Shown here: piece by piece, positions 23,418 through 31,101 of the stretch
Layout: every line of letters starts with the position of its first letter
Numbering within the stretch: position 1 is the stretch's first letter
Assembly: GCF_023721715.1 (NCBI RefSeq)
Contig: NZ_JAMDLG010000007.1
Span: 1 to 64,000, forward strand
From: Parasegetibacter sp. NRK P23
GTDB taxonomy: Bacteria; Bacteroidota; Bacteroidia; Chitinophagales; Chitinophagaceae
Direction: 5' to 3'
Length of the DNA stretch: 64,000 nucleotides
Notes under the pieces: model-generated
What the model saw: only the letters and a program-made list of their open reading frames with translations
Database searches by the model: none
Told to the model about the DNA's origin: nothing
Translations under genes and position numbers: made by a program

Positions 23418-24635
23418 TTATCCCTTATAACAAATGTAGAATTTTTTAACCGGAGCCGAGAGGTGGTGGTGAATAAGCGCGTTGTCCACCTCCGAAATCC
23501 CTTTTACCGATCCATCCTTGAACAGAATATTAATGCCTTCTTCCCCGGGATGGTACATGGTGCTTTCCGTTTCACCTGAGAAAAAATAATATTTAAGTTC
23601 ATTTTCAGTGATCCCCTGGTTTTGACAAATAGTATGCCTCAAGGGCTGCACGAAGCTTTCTTCAAAAGGTTTTGCCTGAAGTTTAACTTTGTACAGGTTG
23701 CGTTCCGTTAGAAAACGACAAAGTTGGGAAAGAATTTTGTCGGGATGGAACATCCAGGTTTTTACCGCCGCGAGAATATCGGTATCATCGAGCAGGCAGA
23801 AATGCAACAGGTTGGTTTTCAACAGATCTTTCTGTCCGTTGTTTTCGAGGAAGAACTGCAGGGCGGGCGTTGGGGCGCGAAGGGGATCACCATTTTGCAT
23901 CAGTTCCATAGCGCGTTCGAGGATGCGGATCAGCATTTTTTCGGCGCCGAGGACCGTTTTATGCAGGTAGACCTGCCAGTACATGAGCCGTCTGGAAACG
24001 AGGAACTTTTCGATGGAGTAGATGGCTTTTTCCTCCACCATCAGTTGCCCGTTGTGGACGGTGAGCATCTTGATGATGCGGTCGTAGCCCACCACGCCTT
24101 CGGAAACGCCGGTAAAAAAGCTGTCCCGGGTAAGGTAGTCGAGGCGGTCCACATCCAACTGACCGCTTACCAGTTGGTGGAGGAAGGGTTTTTCGTACTG
24201 ATCGGTGAAAATACGGATGGCCAGGTCCAGTTCACCCCCGAATTCCTCGTTGAGGTGTTTCATGATCATCAGCGAGATGGACTCGTGGTGCACGTCGCGG
24301 ATGATGACCTGTTCCAGGGCGTGGGAGAAAGGGCCGTGGCCGATATCGTGCAATAGAATGGCGGCTTTGGCGGCGGTCTCTTCCTCGGGCGTGATGTCGA
24401 TACCCTTGCTTTTCAGTTCGTTGAGGGCGCAACACATCAGGTGGTACGCGCCGAGTGAATGGTGGAGCCGGGTATGGACGGCGCCTGGGTACACCAGGTG
24501 GGCAAAGGCCATCTGGTGGATGCGGCGCAGTCTTTGGTAGAACGGGTGCGCCACCAGCTTGCGGATGAGCGGGGTATCCAGCGTAATGAAGCCGTGAACG
24601 GGGTCGTTGATGATCTTCCTGGTAGCAGGCACCAT
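23418..24635 (-). CDS. HD-domain phosphohydrolase (dGTPase-like superfamily)
   Basis: A 405-residue cytoplasmic protein. It opens with KIINDPVHGFITLDTPLIRKLVAHPFYQRLRRIHQMAF (about 7-44), the signature of the dGTPase/SAMHD1-like HD group, followed by TRLHHSLGAYHL, the metal pair in LLHDIGHGPFSH (His96-Asp97) and QLDVDRLDYLTRD. SAMHD1-type enzymes hydrolyse dNTPs, but bacterial members of this branch have mixed or unknown substrates. It is upstream of lpxD on the same strand, a recurrent Bacteroidota arrangement whose meaning is not established. A TACTTTTG promoter box lies 32 bases upstream. Confidence 0.9.
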   Translation of the reverse strand: MVPATRKIINDPVHGFITLDTPLIRKLVAHPFYQRLRRIHQMAFAHLVYPGAVHTRLHHSLGAYHLMCCALNELKSKGIDITPEEETAAKAAILLHDIGHGPFSHALEQVIIRDVHHESISLMIMKHLNEEFGGELDLAIRIFTDQYEKPFLHQLVSGQLDVDRLDYLTRDSFFTGVSEGVVGYDRIIKMLTVHNGQLMVEEKAIYSIEKFLVSRRLMYWQVYLHKTVLGAEKMLIRILERAMELMQNGDPLRAPTPALQFFLENNGQKDLLKTNLLHFCLLDDTDILAAVKTWMFHPDKILSQLCRFLTERNLYKVKLQAKPFEESFVQPLRHTICQNQGITENELKYYFFSGETESTMYHPGEEGINILFKDGSVKGISEVDNALIHHHLSAPVKKFYICYKG

Positions 24636-24667
24636 ATTTATTGTTAAAGACGTGGTTAAATAGTGCG

Positions 24668-24675
24668 CAAAAGTA
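24668..24675 (-). promoter_or_regulatory. Bacteroidota -7 box (TACTTTTG) for the HD gene and lpxD
   Basis: TACTTTTG followed by CGC lies 32 bases before the HD-hydrolase ATG and matches TAnnTTTG. It would drive both the HD gene and lpxD. Confidence 0.45.
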
Positions 24676-24843
24676 CGAAATGCCGGGGCGTATCACTTAA
24701 ATTTACAGATGCCCTTTATTTACGGGTGGTTTCGTAGAAAGCGGCTGGCTGCCCATAGCGATGAAGTACAAGTGTGCGACGCAAGGATGCCGCTATGTAA
24801 AACCAAAGCTGACCTCCTAAATAATTGAAGAATAACAGTTTAA

Positions 24844-26409
24844 ATGATAAAAATGGGAATTGCAAAGATACTCTGGGTGGATGATGAGATCGAAAGCCTG
24901 CAATCGCAGAAAATTTTCCTGGAAAACAAAGGTTATGAAGTGCATACACTGACCAATGGGTTCGATGCCATCGACTATGTGCGCGATTCCCCGGTTGATG
25001 TGGTGTTGATGGATGAAAGCATGCCCGGCATTACGGGATTGGAAACCCTGGCCAAGATCAAAGAGGTGAACCAGCAGATTCCTGTGGTGCTGATTACGAA
25101 AAATGAAACGGAAAACCTGATGGATGAGGCGATCGGAAGCCAGATCGCAGACTACCTGATCAAACCGGTGAATCCCAACCAGGTTTGGCTGAGCCTGAAA
25201 AAAATACTGGACAACAAGCGGCTGGTAGCGGAAAAGACCACATCGGCTTACCAGCAACAGTTCCGCAACCTGTTCATGGCCCTGAACAGCAATCCGGATT
25301 ACAACGAATGGATGGAGATTTACCGCAAACTGGTGTACTGGGAACTTGAAATGGAAAAAAGCGACAGCCCGGAAATGCAGGAAGTGCTGCAAACCCAGAA
25401 GCAGGAGGCCAACACAGAGTTTTACAAATATATTTCCAGGAATTACGGCGGTTGGGTACACCCTAAAAGCACGGAGGCCCCGGTAATGTCGCATTCGCTG
25501 GTGAAGTATAAAGTACTGCCGCACGTGGAAAAGGGCACACCCGTATTTTTTATCCTGATCGACAACCTGCGTTTCGACCAGTGGAAGGCCATCCAGCCCA
25601 TCTTCGCCGAGAATTTCAGGATACAGGAGGAAGAAACTTTTTACAGCATATTGCCCACAGCTACCCAATACTGCCGCAACGCGATATTCGCTGGCATGAT
25701 GCCTGCGGATATCGAAAAGAAGTTCCCGGTACAGTGGAAAAACGATGACGATGAGGGCGGAAAAAACCTATACGAAGAAGAGTTTTTCCGCGCCCAACTG
25801 CGGGCATTAAAACGGGACGATATCAAATATTCGTACACCAAAGTGCTGAACCACCACGACGGCAGCAACCTGGTGAACAATATCCATAACCTGATGGGCA
25901 ACGACCTGAATGTGATCGTATACAACTTTGTGGACATGCTGAGCCACGCGCGTACGGAAATGGAAGTGCTTAAAGAACTGGCCAGCGATGAAATCAGCTA
26001 CAGAAGCCTTACGGCCAGCTGGTTCGAACATTCTCCCCTGCACCAGGCGCTGAAGAAGATCGCGGACAAGAAAATACGTATTGTGCTGGCAACGGACCAT
26101 GGATCAGTGCGCGTGAAAACACCGTACAAAGTGATTGGCGACAAACAAACCACCACCAACCTGCGTTATAAACATGGCAGGAACCTCAATTACGACAATA
26201 AAGACGTGCTGGCGTTCCGGGAGCCCAAAGATATCGGTCTGCCTTCGCCCACGGTGAACTCTACTTTTATCTTTGCGAAAGAAGACGGGTACCTTTGTTA
26301 TCCCAATAATTACAACCATTTTGTGAACTATTATAAGAACAGTTTTCAGCATGGCGGCATCAGCATGGAAGAAATGATTGTACCGGTGATTAAGATGAGC
26401 AGTAAGTAG
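24844..26409 (+). CDS. porX: T9SS signal-transducing response regulator with PglZ domain
   Basis: A 521-residue protein combining a receiver domain (about 1-125) with a PglZ phosphatase-like effector domain. The receiver has WVDDE (acidic pair near 13-14), phosphoacceptor Asp57 in VVLMDESMPG and Lys in YLIKPVNP. The C-terminal half has the PglZ metal-site segments FILIDNLRFDQW, YSILPTATQYCRNAIFAGMMP, NFVDMLSHARTEM and RIVLATDHGSVRV. PorX, with the kinase PorY, controls type IX secretion genes and was shown in other Bacteroidota to have phosphodiesterase activity on oligonucleotides (family knowledge). porY is not in the window, as is usual. The ATG at 24853 is an alternative start. Confidence 0.93.
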   Translation: MIKMGIAKILWVDDEIESLQSQKIFLENKGYEVHTLTNGFDAIDYVRDSPVDVVLMDESMPGITGLETLAKIKEVNQQIPVVLITKNETENLMDEAIGSQIADYLIKPVNPNQVWLSLKKILDNKRLVAEKTTSAYQQQFRNLFMALNSNPDYNEWMEIYRKLVYWELEMEKSDSPEMQEVLQTQKQEANTEFYKYISRNYGGWVHPKSTEAPVMSHSLVKYKVLPHVEKGTPVFFILIDNLRFDQWKAIQPIFAENFRIQEEETFYSILPTATQYCRNAIFAGMMPADIEKKFPVQWKNDDDEGGKNLYEEEFFRAQLRALKRDDIKYSYTKVLNHHDGSNLVNNIHNLMGNDLNVIVYNFVDMLSHARTEMEVLKELASDEISYRSLTASWFEHSPLHQALKKIADKKIRIVLATDHGSVRVKTPYKVIGDKQTTTNLRYKHGRNLNYDNKDVLAFREPKDIGLPSPTVNSTFIFAKEDGYLCYPNNYNHFVNYYKNSFQHGGISMEEMIVPVIKMSSK

Positions 26410-26471
26410 GAGGTTAAAATAATTTCCACAACCTGTGTAAAAACTAATACCTTACCACCACCTGCCTGCCG

Positions 26472-26479
26472 TAGATTTG
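26472..26479 (+). promoter_or_regulatory. Bacteroidota -7 box (TAGATTTG) before the 93-residue gene
   Basis: TAGATTTG matches TAnnTTTG and lies 27 bases before the ATG at 26507, suggesting the 93-residue gene and the MBL gene are transcribed separately from porX. Confidence 0.4.
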
Positions 26480-26506
26480 TGAACCTGTAAAAACGGAGAT
26501 TAGGCT

Positions 26507-26788
26507 ATGAAGTACAACCAGGCAACATTAAACAAGATCGAAAAGATACTCGATGAAATGGAGTATGTGGTGCGTTACGAACGCGGTACTTTCCAGAGCG
26601 GTTACTGCATCCTGGAAGACAGGAAAGTTGTGGTGCTCAATAAATTTCTGCAACTGGAGGGAAGGATCAATACATTGATAGATATCATCGCGAATATTTC
26701 ATTTGATCCTGGGTTCCTGCACCCTGAGACGCGTAAAACTTATGAGGAAGTGATCGCGCGCCATGCCGCCGAGAAACAGGAAGCCTGA
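26507..26788 (+). CDS. Conserved hypothetical small protein, coupled to an MBL hydrolase
   Basis: A 93-residue cytoplasmic protein that I do not recognise by name. It is predicted mostly helical at both ends, with a central beta-like GTFQSGYCILEDRKVVVLNKFLQLEGRINTLIDII stretch (about 29-63). It has no signal peptide, no membrane segment and no metal motif. Its codon use and strand fit its neighbours, it has its own promoter box, and its stop codon overlaps the ATG of the MBL gene (TGATG), so translation is coupled. That pairing is the only functional clue; a role with the hydrolase is inference. Confidence 0.8.
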   Translation: MKYNQATLNKIEKILDEMEYVVRYERGTFQSGYCILEDRKVVVLNKFLQLEGRINTLIDIIANISFDPGFLHPETRKTYEEVIARHAAEKQEA

Positions 26789-27567
26789 TGAACGGAAGCG
26801 GTCCTTACCATATTACCTTCCTGGGTACCGGCACCAGCAGTGGCGTACCCATGATCGCCTGCCCATGCAGCGTATGCGCTTCCCCGGATCCGCATGATAA
26901 AAGACTCCGCTCCAGCGTATTGGTGGAAACAGCTTCCACCACAATTGTAATTGATACCACTCCGGATTTTCGTTACCAGATGTTGCGTGCGGATGTACGT
27001 AAGTTGGATGGTGTGGTGATTACACATTCTCATAAGGACCATATCGCCGGAATGGATGACGTGCGCGCTTTCAACTATTTCATGAAACGCGCCATGCCCG
27101 TGTATTCCAATGATGCGTCAGAAGAAGTGATCATGCGCGAGTTCCCTTACGCCTTTGCAGACAAAAAATATCCTGGTGTTCCAGAAATAGAATTGATTAC
27201 CATCGGGATGGAACCCTTTACGATCGGGGACATCACGTTGCGTCCCATTATGGTATGGCACATGAAAATGCCGGTATGGGGATTCAGGATCGGTGATTTC
27301 ACCTATATCACGGATGCCAATAGAATTGATCAGGCAGAGAAAGAAAAAATAATAGGCAGCAAAGTGCTGGTGCTGAATGCGCTGCGGAAAGAAAAACATA
27401 TCTCTCATTTTAACCTGGAAGAAGCGATAACACTGGTACAGGAGCTGAATGTACCCACGGCGTACTTCACGCACATCAGCCACCAGTTAGGCACACACGA
27501 AGAAGTGTCGGCTACCTTACCTGAGGGCATTCATCTTGCCTATGATGGTCTAAAAATTACGGTGTAA
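26788..27567 (+). CDS. MBL-fold metallo-hydrolase, PhnP-like
   Basis: A 259-residue cytoplasmic metallo-beta-lactamase-fold hydrolase. The metal motif is THSHKDH (His80, His82, Asp84 and His85). The opening FLGTGTSSGVPMIACPCSVC with its Cys pair, the DTTPDFRYQML segment and the later His residues in MVWHMKMPVWGFRIGDFTYITDAN and HISHQLGTH match the PhnP-like group, which cleaves cyclic or di-phosphodiesters. PhnP acts on phosphoribosyl 1,2-cyclic phosphate, but no phosphonate genes are near, so another phosphodiester substrate is likely. It overlaps the preceding small gene by one base. Confidence 0.9.
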   Translation: MNGSGPYHITFLGTGTSSGVPMIACPCSVCASPDPHDKRLRSSVLVETASTTIVIDTTPDFRYQMLRADVRKLDGVVITHSHKDHIAGMDDVRAFNYFMKRAMPVYSNDASEEVIMREFPYAFADKKYPGVPEIELITIGMEPFTIGDITLRPIMVWHMKMPVWGFRIGDFTYITDANRIDQAEKEKIIGSKVLVLNALRKEKHISHFNLEEAITLVQELNVPTAYFTHISHQLGTHEEVSATLPEGIHLAYDGLKITV

Positions 27568-27624
27568 ATACGGATTGTCTTGTATTGAACGCACCCTTAA
27601 TTTTACATGCTTAAACAGTGTGTT

Positions 27625-28344
27625 ATGAAATGGAGGGAGTGGTTCATGTTTTCCGCCCGGGAACGAACGGGCGTGTTGGTGCTTGTAGGATTGATCCTTG
27701 TGGTGTATAGTTTCCCCTGGTGGAACCCCTGGAAAGAGGAAGAAGTGGTGTTGGGAGATGCTCAACTGGCTTCCCTGCTGGGAACGATAAAGGAAAAGAA
27801 AGCAGCCGTGCTGAAGGATACGGCATTGCCTGCTTATCCTGAATATAATTATGAAAAGAAAGCGCCATATAAGGCACAAGGCGCAGCGGGTAAAAATTTA
27901 CCTGATAGACAAAACAGTTATTACGCGCCGAAAAGGCCACCACCATCCATAGACATCAATACCGCGACTTTAGAAGAATGGGATGCCCTACCTGGGATAG
28001 GGCAGGTACTCGGCGCCAGGATCATTGCTTTCCGGGAGAAACTGGGTGGATTCGTGCGCAAGGAACAGGTGGGGCAAACTTATGGCCTGAAGGATTCTGT
28101 GTTCCGGAAGATCGCCGTTTTTTTAAAGGAGAGTCCGGAGCAGGTGCGTAGGTTAGCGGTAAATACCGTTTCGGAGGAAGCGTTGGCGGCACACCCGCTG
28201 ATCCGGTGGAAACTGGCGAAGCAACTGGTGGCCTACCGGGAGGCGCATGGGGGTATCAAAGATGTGGAGGAGCTGCATAAGCTGCTTTCATTGGATTCGG
28301 TGCAGGTGAACTGGTTGGGGGAATACCTTGATTTCAGGAACTAA
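27625..28344 (+). CDS. Membrane-anchored helix-hairpin-helix (ComEA-like) protein
   Basis: A protein of about 239 residues with one N-terminal membrane anchor (GVLVLVGLILVVYSF) followed by a linker. Two helix-hairpin-helix units are visible: SIDINTATLEEWDALPGIGQVLGARIIAFREKLGGF, then a second degenerate unit with LAAHPLIRWKLAKQLVAYREAHGGIKDVEEL. ComEA-type HhH modules bind double-stranded DNA without sequence specificity, often during DNA uptake; in Bacteroidota such proteins are usually annotated only by domain. The start is uncertain: an ATG at 27607 adds six residues, but it lies very close to a possible promoter (TAATTTTA), so the ATG at 27625 is preferred. Confidence 0.85.
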   Translation: MKWREWFMFSARERTGVLVLVGLILVVYSFPWWNPWKEEEVVLGDAQLASLLGTIKEKKAAVLKDTALPAYPEYNYEKKAPYKAQGAAGKNLPDRQNSYYAPKRPPPSIDINTATLEEWDALPGIGQVLGARIIAFREKLGGFVRKEQVGQTYGLKDSVFRKIAVFLKESPEQVRRLAVNTVSEEALAAHPLIRWKLAKQLVAYREAHGGIKDVEELHKLLSLDSVQVNWLGEYLDFRN

Positions 28345-28362
28345 CACATTTTTAAAAATTGG

Positions 28363-28382
28363 CTAACGATTGTTAGTTTTTT
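28363..28382 (+). promoter_or_regulatory. Dyad CTAACGATTGTTAG: operator-like site or short terminator
   Basis: CTAACGATTGTTAG (28363-28376) is a near-perfect dyad (six of seven base pairs) followed by six T residues (28377-28382). It lies 19 bases after the HhH stop and about 49 bases before the acyl-CoA dehydrogenase ATG. Its shape resembles operators of TetR-type regulators of acyl-CoA metabolism. The T-run would also allow a weak terminator with a four-base loop. No TetR gene is in the window. Confidence 0.35.
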
Positions 28383-28424
28383 AACGGTAAACTCCTTATC
28401 ATTGTGGTACAACTATAATGATAC

Positions 28425-29564
28425 ATGAACTTTGCACAATCAGAAGTAACAGCGCAGGTAGCACAGATAGCACGGGATTTTGCCGAAAGGAACATCAGGC
28501 CGCATGTGATGGAGTGGGATGAGGCGCAGCATTTCCCAAGGGAACTTTTCCGGGAAATGGGGGCATTGGGATTAACAGGCGTGCTGGTGCCGGAAAAATA
28601 CAACGGCGCGGGATTGGGATATGAGGAATATGTGCACGTACTGAAAGAGATAGGAAAGGTATGCGGTTCTATCGGACTGAGTGTGGCGGCGCATAATTCC
28701 CTGTGTACCGGGCATATTTTGCAATTCGGAAACGAAGCGCAGAAAGAGAAGTATCTTCCGCTACTGGCTGGCGGAGAATGGCTTGGCGCATGGGGACTCA
28801 CGGAAGCGAACACGGGCAGCGACGCCGGCAATATGCAATGCACGGCTGTGAAGGAAGGAGATGAGTGGGTGATCAATGGCACTAAAAACTGGATCACGCA
28901 CGGCATCAGTGGGGATGTGGCAGTAGTGGTATGCAGAACGGGGGAACCAAGAGCGCGCAACAACTCCACGGCGTTCATTGTGGAAAGAGGGACACCTGGA
29001 TTTTCCGGCGGCAAAAAAGAAAACAAACTGGGGATGCGCGCCAGCGAAACGGCTGAAATGATATTCGATAATTGCCGGGTGCCCGATAGCCAGCGTCTTG
29101 GAGAAGTAGGGCAGGGCTTTGTACAGGCGATGAAAGTATTGGACGGAGGAAGAATCTCTATCGCTGCACTGAGCCTGGGCATAGCCCAGGGAGCTTACGA
29201 CGCAGCGAGAAAATACGCCCAGGAGCGCCACCAGTTTGGGGTACCCATTGCAACCTTCCAGGGCATATCCTTTAAACTGGCCGATATGGCCACCGAAATA
29301 ATGGCCGCGGAATTGTTGACGCTTCAGGCAGCGAATATGAAAAATAATGGTCTTACTATGACCAAAGAGGCGGCGATGGCCAAATACTATGCCTCCGAGG
29401 TAGCTGTGAAAACAGCCAATGAAGCGGTACAGGTGTTTGGAGGGTATGGCTATACCAAAGACTTCCCGGTGGAGAAATACTACCGCGACAGTAAACTTTG
29501 TACGATAGGAGAAGGCACTTCAGAGATCCAAAAGATTGTGATTGCCCGTGAGGCGTTGAAATAA
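28425..29564 (+). CDS. Acyl-CoA dehydrogenase
   Basis: A 379-residue FAD enzyme that oxidises acyl-CoA to trans-2-enoyl-CoA, passing electrons to ETF. It has the family length and the two signatures: WGLTEANTGSDAGNM (about 126-140) and the C-terminal QVFGGYGYTKDFPVEKYYRDSKLCTIGEGTSEIQK. The catalytic Glu is expected in the C-terminal GEGTSEIQ motif, as in short-chain (butyryl-CoA type) enzymes; isovaleryl-CoA type enzymes place it elsewhere. Short-chain or branched-chain substrate is therefore likely but not certain. A strong terminator follows, separating it from the carbohydrate cluster. An operator-like dyad lies upstream. Confidence 0.94.
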   Translation: MNFAQSEVTAQVAQIARDFAERNIRPHVMEWDEAQHFPRELFREMGALGLTGVLVPEKYNGAGLGYEEYVHVLKEIGKVCGSIGLSVAAHNSLCTGHILQFGNEAQKEKYLPLLAGGEWLGAWGLTEANTGSDAGNMQCTAVKEGDEWVINGTKNWITHGISGDVAVVVCRTGEPRARNNSTAFIVERGTPGFSGGKKENKLGMRASETAEMIFDNCRVPDSQRLGEVGQGFVQAMKVLDGGRISIAALSLGIAQGAYDAARKYAQERHQFGVPIATFQGISFKLADMATEIMAAELLTLQAANMKNNGLTMTKEAAMAKYYASEVAVKTANEAVQVFGGYGYTKDFPVEKYYRDSKLCTIGEGTSEIQKIVIAREALK

Positions 29565-29600
29565 TTGAAATTTTCTCTACGATTGCTTGCGTTTTACTGA

Positions 29601-29628
29601 CCCCGCTTTTAGCGGGGTTATTTTTTAT
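29601..29628 (+). terminator. Intrinsic terminator after acyl-CoA dehydrogenase
   Basis: CCCCGCT (29601-29607) and AGCGGGG (29611-29617) form a seven-base GC-rich stem around TTT, followed by TTATTTTTTATT. This is a classical intrinsic terminator 36 bases after the stop codon. Confidence 0.88.
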
Positions 29629-29740
29629 TCGAGCAAATTTTGATGGAAAGCCATTGATTGTATTTCAAATATCAATATTGGTACTGGTATCAGTTAAAAT
29701 ACTGGTCTAAAACCCTGATATATAGAATTATATTCGCAGG

Positions 29741-31090
29741 ATGACAAGGACAATTACTTTAAAACGGTTCTACTTGTCCGCCATCTTCCGGGGGATGTTG
29801 CTGCTCATTGTCCCTTTTGCGGCCATTGCACAAACAGATTTGCACACCGTTGCAACAGATGCCTGGGGCAACAATTCCGTGAACGCGGTGATTTTCCGGA
29901 AGAATTCCATCGTATCTCTCAACGATACACAGTACATCGCCTACTACAATGCCGATCGTTATATGGTGCTGGGGAAACGCCCGTTGAAGGATACGGTATG
30001 GCAACTGGAACGGACACCTTATAAAGGAAACGCCGCCGATGCCCATAATTCCATCAGCATCATGGTGGATGGAAAGGGTACACTGCATGTATCCTGGGAC
30101 CACCACGGCAACAAATTGCACTACGCCAAAGGGATAGCGCCCGGTTCGCTGAAGCTTGGTCCCGAAATACCCATGACCGGCTTCGCGGAAAATAAAGTTA
30201 CCTATCCCGAATTCTACCGCATGGCCAACGGAAACCTGCTGTTCTTCTTCAGAGAAGGACAGTCAGGGCAAGGAAACCTGGTGATGAATACATACGATAT
30301 TCAAACCGAAAAATGGAACACCATCCAACAAAAGCTGATTGACGGAGAAGGACAACGAAATGCATACTGGCAGGCTTTTGTAGATGCCAAAGGCACCATT
30401 CATGTTTCCTGGGTATGGCGCGAGTCCGCGGACGTGGCCAGCAACCACGACCTGTGTTACGCCCGCTCACGCGATGGTGGACATACCTGGGAAAAAACAA
30501 GCGGTGAACAATACACGCTTCCCATCACCGCGGGTTCCGCCGAGTATGCCTGGCGCATCCCGCAGAAAAGTGAACTCATCAACCAGACCTCAATGAACGC
30601 CGATGCAAACGGGAATCCCTATATCGCCACTTACTGGCGCGATATGGATTCCAACGTACCGCAGTACCGCATCGTTCACTTCTCGGGTAAAAAATGGGAG
30701 ATGAACAATGCCGGTTTCAGAACCACAGCTTTCAGCCTGAGTGGTGTGGGCACCAAAAGCATTCCCATCTCCCGGCCGCAGTTGCTGATCACAGGCAAGA
30801 AAAAAAAGAAAACAATTTACCTCCTGTTCCGTGATGCTGAAAGGGGAGAAAAGCCGTCCATGGCCTGGTACGGGAAGTCTTCAAAAAATAAATGGCGGAT
30901 CACCGATCTTTCCGTGCAACCGGTAGGCGCATGGGAACCCTCTTTTGATACGGAATTGTGGAAGAAAGAACAACTGTTACACCTGTTTCTTCAGAAAGTG
31001 GTACAGATAGACGGAGAAGGAAAAGCGAATATACCGCCACAGGATGTCCAGGTTTTAGAATGTAACCCGAAAAAATTAACCAGATTATAG
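29741..31090 (+). CDS. Secreted BNR_4 beta-propeller protein (putative lyase/rhamnosidase)
   Basis: A 449-residue exported protein (signal ends near AAIAQTDLH). It is a beta-propeller of the BNR_4 type, shown by HNSISIMVDGKGTLHVSWDHHGNKLHYAK (about 106-134), FVDAKGTIHVSWVWRES and NADANGNPYIATYWRD blades. BNR_4 propellers include ulvan and related polysaccharide lyases (PL24, PL25) and rhamnose-glucuronate-acting enzymes of arabinogalactan loci (GH145, PL27). The two His residues in the second conserved blade (SWDHHG) are in the position used by the lyases. As first gene of the cluster, next to GH88, a lyase making unsaturated uronate ends is plausible. Family is likely; reaction is inferred. 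Confidence 0.8.
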   Translation: MTRTITLKRFYLSAIFRGMLLLIVPFAAIAQTDLHTVATDAWGNNSVNAVIFRKNSIVSLNDTQYIAYYNADRYMVLGKRPLKDTVWQLERTPYKGNAADAHNSISIMVDGKGTLHVSWDHHGNKLHYAKGIAPGSLKLGPEIPMTGFAENKVTYPEFYRMANGNLLFFFREGQSGQGNLVMNTYDIQTEKWNTIQQKLIDGEGQRNAYWQAFVDAKGTIHVSWVWRESADVASNHDLCYARSRDGGHTWEKTSGEQYTLPITAGSAEYAWRIPQKSELINQTSMNADANGNPYIATYWRDMDSNVPQYRIVHFSGKKWEMNNAGFRTTAFSLSGVGTKSIPISRPQLLITGKKKKKTIYLLFRDAERGEKPSMAWYGKSSKNKWRITDLSVQPVGAWEPSFDTELWKKEQLLHLFLQKVVQIDGEGKANIPPQDVQVLECNPKKLTRL

Positions 31091-31101
31091 ATTCAACAAG
31101 C

